A DNA stretch of 6,107 nucleotides from Aquabacter sp. (GTDB lineage Bacteria; Pseudomonadota; Alphaproteobacteria; Rhizobiales; Xanthobacteraceae). The stretch's first letter is position 1. Every line of letters starts with the position of its first letter. The position numbers were made by a program, and so were the translations under genes. Of this stretch, positions 1 to 5,703 are shown one piece after another. A model generated the notes under the pieces. That model saw nothing but the letters and a program-made list of their open reading frames with translations. It was not told the DNA's origin and did no database searches. The stretch covers positions 1 to 6,107 of the forward strand of contig JASBUY010000077.1 in the NCBI GenBank assembly GCA_030147645.1. Direction: 5' to 3'.

Positions 1-32
1 GGAGCGGCGGGACGGCGGCGCACCGAAGCCAT
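1..32 (-). CDS. 5' end of an unidentified gene, downstream of the aminotransferase (partial)
   Basis: Ten bases after the aminotransferase stop codon, on the same strand, an ATG (30-32) follows a perfect AGGAGG (37-42) with a 4-base spacer. The open frame reads M-A-S-V-R-R-R-P-A-A and runs off the left edge. The very strong ribosome binding site and tight spacing suggest a gene cotranscribed, and possibly translationally coupled, with the aminotransferase. Ten residues are too few to name a product. The basic start (RRR) could be the n-region of a signal peptide or simply a basic N-terminus. Confidence 0.55.
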   Translation of the reverse strand, partial: MASVRRRPAA

Positions 33-36
33 CGGA

Positions 37-42
37 CCTCCT
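37..42 (-). promoter_or_regulatory. Consensus ribosome binding site AGGAGG for the left-edge gene
   Basis: The minus strand reads AGGAGG immediately after the aminotransferase TGA (43-45), then TCCG and ATG. It is the strongest Shine-Dalgarno match in the window and is the main evidence that a gene begins at position 32. Confidence 0.6.
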
Positions 43-1233
43 TCAGCTCAGGCCTGCGACGAGGCGCGCGAGCACCTCCCCGCAGGTGTCCAGATCCTGC
101 ACCAGCGCGACGCGGATATAGGGATCACCGGGATTGACGCCATCGGCGCCGGGGCGCGCGAGATAGCCGCCGGGCACCACCCGCAGGCCCTGCTCGCGCC
201 ACAGGCGCAGCGTCGCCGCCTCGCCCCCGCCGCTCGCGCTGACATCGAGCCACAGGAAGAAGCCGCCCGCCGGCCGCTCATAGCCGAACCGGCCGGCGAG
301 CAGACGATCCGCGAGGTCGAACTTGGCCTGATAGAGCGCGCGTGAGGCATCCACATGGGCCTCGTCCTGATAGGCGGCGATACCTACCGCCTGGAGCGGC
401 TCGGGCACCTGGGGCGCGGCCACGCCGCGAAACGCCAGATAATCCTTCAGGAAATCCGCATCGCCCGCCACGAAGCCGCAGCGCAGGCCGGGCAGCGAGG
501 AGCGCTTGGAGAGCGAGTTGAATGCGAGCACCTTGTCGAAATCGGTGCCGCAGCATTCCAGGATGCCGGCCGGCTTCTCCGCACCCAGATAGATTTCCGA
601 ATAGCACTCGTCGGAAAACAAATAGGCCCCGCTGGCGCGCGTGAGGCCCGCCAGGCGCTCCAGATAGGCCCGCGAGGCGATGGCGCCTTGCGGATTGGCC
701 GGCGAGGCGATGAAGACCGCGACGGTGCGCGCGAGCAAGGCGGGATCGAGCGCGTCGAGATCCGGCAGCCAGCCGGTTTCGCGCGTTGTGGGCATCACCA
801 CCACCTCGCAGCCGGCCAGTTCCGCGCCCGCCGCATAGGCGGCATAGAAGGGATTGGGCAGCAGCATGGCGGGGCGCCCCGCCCGCGCGCCGACGCGCCG
901 GCTCGCGATCACGGCGGCGCTCACCAGCCCCTCGCGGGACCCGTTCAGAACCAGAACCTCGCGCTCCGCGTCGAGGGGGCGCGGCAGGGCATAACGCTGC
1001 CCGGCCCAGTGAGCCGCCGCCGTGCGGAAGGCGGGCAGGCCCTCGGCGCGCGGATAGCGGCCGCAGCCGCCCCCGGCGCCAGCGAGCCCACCGGGCACGA
1101 AATCGGGCATGGCATGCTGGGGCTCGCCCACCGCCGCGCTCAGGGGCGTGCGGCCGGGTTCCACGCTCGCCAGAAGATCGGCGAGCCGGACGAACGGGGA
1201 ACGGCTGGTCTGGGGAGCGGGGGAAGCAGGCAC
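43..1233 (-). CDS. Class I/II PLP-dependent aminotransferase, DapC-like (probable N-succinyldiaminopimelate or related aminotransferase)
   Basis: This is a cytoplasmic fold-type I aminotransferase that moves an amino group through pyridoxal phosphate. Using residue numbers counted from the longest open start (GTG at 1297-1299, 418 aa), the visible landmarks are GEPQH near 58-62, SPANPQG (199-205), SDECYSEIY (229-237, with the cofactor-binding Asp230 and Tyr233), the Schiff-base lysine in NSLSKRSS (Lys265), PGLRCGF (270-276) and the substrate-carboxylate Arg in YIRVALV (Arg396). The overall pattern resembles alphaproteobacterial proteins often annotated as succinyldiaminopimelate aminotransferase (lysine/meso-DAP synthesis). 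Substrate is inferred and other keto acids are possible, so no symbol is given. I prefer the GTG at 1231-1233 (396 aa), because the 22 preceding codons have poor third-position GC (about half) compared with the gene body, and because they lie outside the conserved fold. Neither start has a strong ribosome binding site. The gene is divergent from the serine hydrolase and is followed closely by a co-oriented gene. Confidence 0.85.
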   Translation of the reverse strand: MPASPAPQTSRSPFVRLADLLASVEPGRTPLSAAVGEPQHAMPDFVPGGLAGAGGGCGRYPRAEGLPAFRTAAAHWAGQRYALPRPLDAEREVLVLNGSREGLVSAAVIASRRVGARAGRPAMLLPNPFYAAYAAGAELAGCEVVVMPTTRETGWLPDLDALDPALLARTVAVFIASPANPQGAIASRAYLERLAGLTRASGAYLFSDECYSEIYLGAEKPAGILECCGTDFDKVLAFNSLSKRSSLPGLRCGFVAGDADFLKDYLAFRGVAAPQVPEPLQAVGIAAYQDEAHVDASRALYQAKFDLADRLLAGRFGYERPAGGFFLWLDVSASGGGEAATLRLWREQGLRVVPGGYLARPGADGVNPGDPYIRVALVQDLDTCGEVLARLVAGLS

Positions 1234-1313
1234 AGGCTCGGCAATCGTCTCGCACGGGTGAGGTGAAGCGCAGAATGGCGAAACTCGGTTAAGAAGCACC
1301 TAAGCCCCGCCCT

Positions 1314-1329
1314 GACCTATCGACAGGTC
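1314..1329. promoter_or_regulatory. Candidate operator: 16-bp imperfect dyad in the divergent spacer
   Basis: GACCTATCGACAGGTC is symmetric at 14 of 16 positions around a central TCGA. It lies in the non-coding gap between the divergently transcribed aminotransferase and serine hydrolase, where a shared regulator would bind. No regulator gene is in view and the binding protein is unknown. If the aminotransferase started at 1299, the dyad would sit on its ribosome binding region. With the shorter start it lies in the promoter/leader. No convincing -35/-10 pair was found in this gap. Confidence 0.3.
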
Positions 1330-1415
1330 TTTTCCACAGCGGCATGCTGCGCGCGCCTTGGATCGACACCGCAGCAAGAGAACTGGGGTCGCGATCTAAA
1401 ACGATTAAAATATTT

Positions 1416-1423
1416 AAGGGAGA
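1416..1423 (+). promoter_or_regulatory. Ribosome binding site of the serine hydrolase
   Basis: AAGGGAGA ends 6 bases before the ATG at 1430 and fixes that start. It follows an unusually AT-rich stretch (about 1396-1417) for this high-GC region, including TAAAAT at 1406-1411, which could be part of a promoter but has no recognisable -35 partner. Confidence 0.6.
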
Positions 1424-1429
1424 CGACAC

Positions 1430-2698
1430 ATGGCAGGGAGCTTCTTGCGTTGTGCGATGCCGGCTGTGCTGGCGCTCGGCCTGTTGGCCGTTCCGCCGGC
1501 CCTGGCGGACGACGACCTTCATTTCTCCCCGGAGGCGCTGAAGCGCATTCCGGTCGCACTCCAGAGGGAGATCGACAAGGGGACCCTGCCCGGCGCCGTG
1601 GCGCTGATCGCGCAGAACGGCAAGATCGTCTATTTCGAGGCCACCGGCTTTCTGGATTCCGGCAAGACCAAGCCCATGCCCAAGGACGCGGTGTTCCGCG
1701 CCTTCTCCATGACCAAGCCGTTCGTCTGCGTCGCGGCCATGATGCTGGTGGAGCGTGGCCAGCTCAGCCTGCGCGATCCCGTCGGCCAATATATTCCCGA
1801 GATGAAGGCCATGACCGTCATCGCGGAGAAGAAGGACGAAGCGGGCAAGACGGTGCGCGAGGTGGTGCCCGCCAAGAATCCCATCACCATCCACGATCTG
1901 TTGCGCCACACGTCCGGCCTCACCTATGCCGGCAGCGCGCCCTTTCCGGAGGTCAAGGAGGGCTATGAGAAGGCGGACGTGGAAAGCCGCAAGGGTGATC
2001 TCTCACCCGAAGCCTTCGTGACGGAACTCGCGAAGATCCCGCTCGCCTATGAGCCCGGGACGCGCTTCGAATACGGGCTGTCCGTGGACGTGCTCGGCAT
2101 CGTTGTGGAGCGGGTCAGCGGCAAGCGGCTCGACGTGTTCCTGGAGGAAAACCTTTTCCGACCGCTGAAGATGAAGGACACGTCCTTCCAATTGACGCCC
2201 GCCCAGGCCCCCCGGCTCGCGGACGCCTATGACAGCGATCCGCAGAAGGCGGCGGGTTGGCAATGGGTGCGGGTCGATCAGGACCCCGGCAAGCGCTATC
2301 GGCTGGGCGGGGCGGGCACGGTCACGACCGCGGAGGACTATTTCCGCTTTTCGCAGATGATGCTGAATGGCGGCGATCTGGAGGGCGTGCGCATCCTCTC
2401 CCCCAAGACGGTGCAATTCATGCTGTCCGACCACCTGATCGGCCTCGGCGGCTCCACCGCCGCCAGCACCGGGCCGGGTTACGGCTTCGGCCTCGGCTTC
2501 GCGGTGCGCCGCTATGAGGGCCTCGCCGTGGCGCCGGGCTCGGTGGGCGATGCCATGTGGGCGGGCGCGGGCGGCACCAGCTTCACCATCGACCGCAAGG
2601 AAGAGATCGTCGGCGTCTTCATGGCTGCCGCGCCGACGCCGCGCGTCGCCACCCGCATGCTGTTCAAGAACCTGCTCTACGGCGCGATGGTGGACTGA
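1430..2698 (+). CDS. Secreted serine hydrolase, class C beta-lactamase / EstB-type family
   Basis: This is a 422-residue protein of the beta-lactamase/transpeptidase-like fold. Family members are esterases, D-aminopeptidases or penicillin-binding-like enzymes, and few are true beta-lactamases. A signal peptide is clear: a hydrophobic core at about 9-22, then ALA followed by DDD, with predicted cleavage after Ala26 and export to the periplasm. The nucleophile motif is S-M-T-K (Ser93, Lys96). The second motif is EYGLSVDVLG with Tyr215, but the Asn of the classical Tyr-x-Asn is replaced by Leu. The third motif is W-A-G (377-379) in place of Lys-Thr-Gly, a pattern seen in EstB-type esterases. Other family signatures are HDLLRHTSGL (155-164), GGAGTVTTAEDY (293-304) and the terminal strand beginning FTIDRKEEIVGVFM. 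The motif set points to an esterase/hydrolase rather than a cephalosporinase. The substrate cannot be read from the sequence. It is divergent from the aminotransferase and convergent with ribF. Confidence 0.9.
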   Translation: MAGSFLRCAMPAVLALGLLAVPPALADDDLHFSPEALKRIPVALQREIDKGTLPGAVALIAQNGKIVYFEATGFLDSGKTKPMPKDAVFRAFSMTKPFVCVAAMMLVERGQLSLRDPVGQYIPEMKAMTVIAEKKDEAGKTVREVVPAKNPITIHDLLRHTSGLTYAGSAPFPEVKEGYEKADVESRKGDLSPEAFVTELAKIPLAYEPGTRFEYGLSVDVLGIVVERVSGKRLDVFLEENLFRPLKMKDTSFQLTPAQAPRLADAYDSDPQKAAGWQWVRVDQDPGKRYRLGGAGTVTTAEDYFRFSQMMLNGGDLEGVRILSPKTVQFMLSDHLIGLGGSTAASTGPGYGFGLGFAVRRYEGLAVAPGSVGDAMWAGAGGTSFTIDRKEEIVGVFMAAAPTPRVATRMLFKNLLYGAMVD

Positions 2699-2714
2699 GC
2701 GCCAGTTTCGCGCC

Positions 2715-2739
2715 ACCGGCCGGGCCGCGCCCGGCCGGT
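2715..2739. terminator. Perfect 11-bp GC hairpin between convergent genes (probable bidirectional terminator)
   Basis: ACCGGCCGGGC (2715-2725) and GCCCGGCCGGT (2729-2739) are exact inverted complements around a 3-base loop. The hairpin lies 16 bases after the serine hydrolase stop and touches the first base of the ribF stop codon. Its position between tail-to-tail genes suits a transcription end for both. There is no T-run on either strand, so it is not a classical intrinsic terminator and may act with Rho or as an RNA 3'-end stabiliser. Confidence 0.55.
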
Positions 2740-3704
2740 CAGGGCGCGCGATCGCCCGCCCCGGCCAGCAGAGCGCGGGCGTCCGCGCTGTCCTTCTCCA
2801 TCTGCGCGATCAGCGCCTCGATGGAGGCGAACTTCATTTCCGGCCGCAAATAATTGTGCAGGAAGACCTCGATCTCCTGCCCATAGAGATCGCCGGAAAA
2901 ATCGAACAGATAGACTTCCAGCAGCGCCGCCCCATTGTCGAAGGTGGGGCGGCGGCCATAGCTCGCCACGCCGTCCACCATCCGCGCACCGACGCGGGCG
3001 CGCACGGCATAGATGCCGAAGGCGAGTTCCGTGCCCGCGGGCAGGACCAGATTGGCGGTGGGAAAGCCCAAAACCCGGCCGCGCTTGTCACCGTGGACCA
3101 CTTGCGCCCGGACCGACCAAGGCCGCCCCAGCATATGGGCCGCATGCCCCACCTGTCCGGAAGCCAGCGCATTGCGGATGGCGGTGGAGGAGACCGGGTC
3201 GCCCGCATCGCGGGTCGGCTCCACGACCTCGACCTCGAAGCCGAACCGCGCGCCCTGCTCGCGCAGGAAGCTGGGCGAGCCGGCGCGGGCGCGGCCGAAA
3301 TGGAAATCGAACCCCACCACCACGCCTGCGGCGGCAAAGCGCCCCACCAGAATGTCCGCCACGAAGGCCTCGGCGGGGATCGCTGCCAGCGCCGCGTCGA
3401 AGGGGAGCACGATGGCCCCGTCCAGCCCCGTCGCGGCGAGAGCGGAGAGCTTCTGCGTGCCGGGCGTCAAGCGGAACAGCGGCACATGGGGCTGGAACAG
3501 GCTGCGCGGATGGGGCTCGAAGGTGAGCGCGGCCGCCGGGCGGGCCAGCCGCTGCGCCATGGCGCGCGCCGCGCCGATCACCGCGAGATGGCCGCGATGC
3601 ACGCCGTCGAAATTGCCGATGGCGAGAACCGGGCGGGACAGGGCCGGCGGCAGGGGGCCGGCGCCATCGCTGACCAGAAAGGCGGGATTTGCGGGCTCAC
3701 TCAC
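2739..3704 (-). CDS. ribF: Bifunctional riboflavin kinase / FMN adenylyltransferase (FAD synthetase)
   Basis: RibF phosphorylates riboflavin to FMN and then adenylylates FMN to FAD in the cytoplasm. The 321-residue length fits the bacterial bifunctional family (about 300-330). The N-terminal nucleotidyltransferase domain shows GNFDGVHRGH (30-39, the HxGH-type ATP site), EPHP (63-66), GFDFHFGR (131-138) and the SSTAIR signature (172-177). The C-terminal riboflavin kinase domain shows HGDKRGRVLGFPTANL (204-219, with the Pro-Thr-Ala-Asn Mg-ATP motif), YGRRPTFD (249-256), LEVYLFDFSGDLYG with the catalytic-type Glu263, and LRPEMKF (286-292). Both activities look intact. The start is GTG (3702-3704). 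The ribosome binding site is weak (an AGG about 12 bases upstream). It lies 127 bp downstream of the HAD gene on the same strand. The left end meets the serine hydrolase convergently. Confidence 0.95.
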   Translation of the reverse strand: MSEPANPAFLVSDGAGPLPPALSRPVLAIGNFDGVHRGHLAVIGAARAMAQRLARPAAALTFEPHPRSLFQPHVPLFRLTPGTQKLSALAATGLDGAIVLPFDAALAAIPAEAFVADILVGRFAAAGVVVGFDFHFGRARAGSPSFLREQGARFGFEVEVVEPTRDAGDPVSSTAIRNALASGQVGHAAHMLGRPWSVRAQVVHGDKRGRVLGFPTANLVLPAGTELAFGIYAVRARVGARMVDGVASYGRRPTFDNGAALLEVYLFDFSGDLYGQEIEVFLHNYLRPEMKFASIEALIAQMEKDSADARALLAGAGDRAP

Positions 3705-3778
3705 GTCGGTCGGCCTGATCCTGAACGTCCTCGCGCAGCCGGGCCGGCCACGCGAAACACCCTGCGGGAAAGCTGAAA

Positions 3779-3801
3779 GCTGCGCGCACCCTTCGCGCAG
3801 C
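3779..3801 (-). other. Hairpin in the HAD-ribF spacer
   Basis: GCTGCGCG (3779-3786) and CGCGCAGC (3794-3801) form an exact 8-bp stem with a 7-base loop. Read on the minus strand the stem is followed by TTTCAGCTTTCCC, a weak T-bearing tail. It could be a partial terminator after the HAD gene or a processing/attenuation hairpin ahead of ribF. I see no FMN riboswitch consensus in the 127-bp gap. Confidence 0.3.
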
Positions 3802-3810
3802 CCCGCCCAA

Positions 3811-3817
3811 GCGTCAA
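3811..3817 (-). promoter_or_regulatory. Possible -35 element (TTGACGC) upstream of ribF
   Basis: The minus strand reads TTGACGC at 3817-3811, which matches the alphaproteobacterial housekeeping -35 consensus (TTGACGS). The expected -10 region downstream is GC-rich and fits poorly (GCTGCGCG), so this is a half-supported promoter. If real, ribF would have its own transcript in addition to any read-through from the HAD gene. Confidence 0.2.
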
Positions 3818-3831
3818 GCCGGGGGGCGCCC

Positions 3832-4722
3832 TCACCAGGCGAGGCGCGGCATCACGCCTCGCGGATGGGCATGGCCGGAGAACAGATTGGAAAGGGCGGC
3901 GGCGTCCGGCTCGGCGCCTTCCTTGGCGTTCAATTCCTCGGCATGGATGCCGCTCGCGATGAACAGGCTGTCGAAGCCGGCGGCGGTGGCGCCGATAATG
4001 TCGGTGCGCAGCGCGTCCCCGATGCAGAGCACCCGCCCCTCGCCGATGGGGGCGCCGCGCAGCGCCTGGCCGCGCGCCAAGGCGGTGTCGTAGATCGGCT
4101 TGTGCGGCTTGCCGCAATAGAGCGTCTCGCCGCCCATCTCGTCATAGAGCTGGGCGATGGCCCCGGCGCAATAGATGAGCCGCGAGCCGCGCTCCACCAC
4201 GATGTCGGGATTGGCGCAGATGAAGAACAGGCTGCGCGCGCGCATGGCGGCGAGGCGCTCGGCATAGTCCTGCGGCGTCTCCACCTCGTCGTCGAACAGG
4301 CCGGTGCAGACCACGAGGTCGGCGCCATCGAGGTCGGTCATGGTGAGGCCGAGGCCGTCGAAGGTGCCGATGTCGCGCGGCGGGCCGAGATGATAGACGC
4401 GCGCGCCGCTGCGCTCGGACAGGACCGCCCGCGTCACGTCGCCCGATGTAACGATGGCGTCATAGGTGCCCTCCGGCACGCCGAGGCGCTCCAGGAGAGT
4501 CGCGACGAAATCCGCCGGGCGCGGGGCGTTGGAGACCAGCACCACGCTCGCCCCGCCAGCGCGGGCGCGGGCCAGCGCGTCGCAGGCGGCGGGAAAGGCG
4601 CGCACGCCGTTATGCACCACGCCCCAGATGTCGCACAGGATGAGGTCGTAATCCCCCGCGATCTGCGAAAGGCCGGCCACCCGGCGCGGCGCCACCAGGC
4701 CCATTGCCACTTCGTCCATCAT
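3832..4722 (-). CDS. HAD-superfamily class IIA-like protein (TIGR01459 type)
   Basis: This is a cytoplasmic haloacid-dehalogenase-fold protein of 296 residues from the chosen start. It shows motif I DIWGVVHNG (Asp31 as nucleophile), motif II in LVSNAPRP (Ser64), a class IIA cap region, motif III Lys in CGKPHKPIYDTAL (Lys205), and motif IV GDALRTDIIGATAAGFD (Asp236, Asp241) for Mg binding. Oddly, the second motif I Asp (D+2, the general acid/base) is Trp33. Family members are usually annotated as sugar-phosphatase-like, but the substrate is unknown. The start is one of two adjacent ATGs (4720-4722 or 4717-4719). GGGAG at 4728-4732 is 5 bases upstream of the first, while the 23 residues added by an upstream ATG (4789-4791) do not resemble the fold. 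Placement directly upstream of ribF suggests, but does not prove, a role in flavin nucleotide turnover. Confidence 0.87.
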   Translation of the reverse strand: MMDEVAMGLVAPRRVAGLSQIAGDYDLILCDIWGVVHNGVRAFPAACDALARARAGGASVVLVSNAPRPADFVATLLERLGVPEGTYDAIVTSGDVTRAVLSERSGARVYHLGPPRDIGTFDGLGLTMTDLDGADLVVCTGLFDDEVETPQDYAERLAAMRARSLFFICANPDIVVERGSRLIYCAGAIAQLYDEMGGETLYCGKPHKPIYDTALARGQALRGAPIGEGRVLCIGDALRTDIIGATAAGFDSLFIASGIHAEELNAKEGAEPDAAALSNLFSGHAHPRGVMPRLAW

Positions 4723-4927
4723 GCGCGCTCCCGTATCAGACGGGCACGACCTGCCATGCCCCGGCGACAGGAACAAGACCCGCGCGCGCATGCGCGTTCC
4801 CCACCCGGCGCACGCCGCCGCGCCGGGGAGGCGGGCCGGAACCGCACTGGCGTTTTTTGGCCCGCTTCGGAGGACACGTCGCGCCCGCGGCTAGGCGGTG
4901 GTAAAGCGGTCTTGGTTCAAGCGGCCC

Positions 4928-4934
4928 GAAGGAG
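4928..4934 (+). promoter_or_regulatory. Ribosome binding site of the secreted unknown protein
   Basis: GAAGGAG ends 6 bases before a GTG codon (4941-4943) and decides this non-ATG start. The encoded N-terminus is a textbook signal peptide beginning exactly there. A small inverted repeat, CTTG-GTT-CAAG (4911-4921), sits just upstream. Confidence 0.65.
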
Positions 4935-4940
4935 ACGCGC

Positions 4941-5699
4941 GTGAAAGCCCTGATCCTGTCCTTGGTGATCGCCGCCGCCCCGGCCGGCGCGCTGGCCCAG
5001 TCGGCCGCCAAGACCGCGGCGGACTTCCTCTCCACCAGCCCCGCGCCCGCCGCGCCGAAGGTCGAGCCTGCGGTTGCACCCGTGGTGCCCGAGGTGCTGC
5101 GCGACTATCGCTATTGCGAGATCATCCCGGTGACCGTGGGCCTCAGCGGCTTCAGCGCGCAGGTGTTCAACACGCTCGGCTATGGCGACTGCCCGCAGGA
5201 CCAGTGGGCGCGCGTCACCGAGAGCGAAATGCGCAAGCGCTTCGGCGCTGTCACCGTGCTGCTGAACGGCCCGCGCCATTTCATCATGGACAAGATCATC
5301 CCCAAGGGCGCCACCGCGCGGGGCGAGGTCATCACGGTCAACGGCATGATGCTGGAGAGCCGCGCGACCATCGACCTGTCGGTCGCCGACATGCGCGGCA
5401 AACCTTATCGCGAACACGTCATCACCCGCGAGACGACCTATCGCTTCGATGCCGGCAAGCCCACCTTCCGCCTCACCGATCCGGACGGGGCGGTCTATGT
5501 GATGCAGTCCTACGCCCAGTTCGTGGACCCGTCCCTGACCTATGAGGGCCTGCCCGCGCTCGGCGCGAAGCTCAAGCTCCCCAAGGGCTGGTCCTATGGG
5601 GTGGTGACGCCCGACGCGCCCCTCATGCTGACCGCCGAAGGCAAGGCCACGGTCATCCAGGACGACTTCAAGAACACCTACCAGAAAATGACGCCCTGA
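4941..5699 (+). CDS. Secreted protein of unknown function with two cysteines
   Basis: I do not recognise a characterised family. The 252-residue product starts with MKALILSLVIAAAPAGALA followed by Q, a strong Sec signal peptide with cleavage predicted after Ala19 and no lipobox cysteine, so it should be periplasmic or extracellular. Residues 21-50 form an Ala/Pro-rich linker. The mature domain (about 52-250) contains only two cysteines, Cys59 (in YRYCEIIPV) and Cys84 (in YGDCPQDQW), a possible disulphide in the oxidising periplasm. It looks mostly beta/mixed, with NGPRHFIMDKI (109-119) and ETTYRFDAGKPTF (164-176) as the most distinctive stretches. No transmembrane segment is evident after the signal peptide. 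No catalytic motif is obvious. Codon use is like the neighbours, so there is no sign of recent transfer. It is divergent from the HAD gene across a 218-bp gap and tail to tail with murD. Likely a conserved hypothetical in related bacteria. Confidence 0.85.
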   Translation: MKALILSLVIAAAPAGALAQSAAKTAADFLSTSPAPAAPKVEPAVAPVVPEVLRDYRYCEIIPVTVGLSGFSAQVFNTLGYGDCPQDQWARVTESEMRKRFGAVTVLLNGPRHFIMDKIIPKGATARGEVITVNGMMLESRATIDLSVADMRGKPYREHVITRETTYRFDAGKPTFRLTDPDGAVYVMQSYAQFVDPSLTYEGLPALGAKLKLPKGWSYGVVTPDAPLMLTAEGKATVIQDDFKNTYQKMTP

Positions 5700-5703
5700 C
5701 GCC

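Noticed and set aside
355..1266. A 303-codon plus-strand open frame opposite the aminotransferase
   Set aside because: It is a shadow of the aminotransferase, whose PLP motifs are on the other strand.
2514..3776. A 420-codon plus-strand open frame across the end of the serine hydrolase and all of ribF
   Set aside because: It has low-complexity composition, no signatures, and overlaps real genes in other frames, including the GC hairpin between them.
3705..3831. FMN riboswitch ahead of ribF
   Set aside because: The 127-bp gap shows only a simple 8-bp hairpin, and I do not see the conserved RFN-element blocks or multi-helix junction.
3839..3862. 8-bp inverted repeat at the 3' end of the HAD gene
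   Set aside because: It is inside the coding sequence (last codons) with no T-run. GC-rich coding sequence often gives such stems.
4723..4791. N-terminal extension of the HAD protein from an upstream ATG
   Set aside because: The extra 23 residues do not resemble the HAD fold, and GGGAG sits properly spaced before the ATG at 4722.
4785..4796. Perfect 12-bp palindrome CGCGCATGCGCG
   Set aside because: Alternating CG tracts readily give palindromes at this GC content. It lies in the divergent spacer but has no partner or other support as an operator.
4835..4858. Terminator-like hairpin followed by six Ts on the plus strand
   Set aside because: The stem is only 5 bp with a G-U pair, and no plus-strand gene ends upstream of it, so it is probably chance in the divergent spacer.
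3013..4944. A 643-codon open frame on the plus strand opposite ribF and the HAD gene
   Set aside because: It is an antisense shadow produced by high GC. Its translation is Arg/Ala/Gly/Pro-rich with no domain, while the opposite strand encodes two well-conserved proteins.
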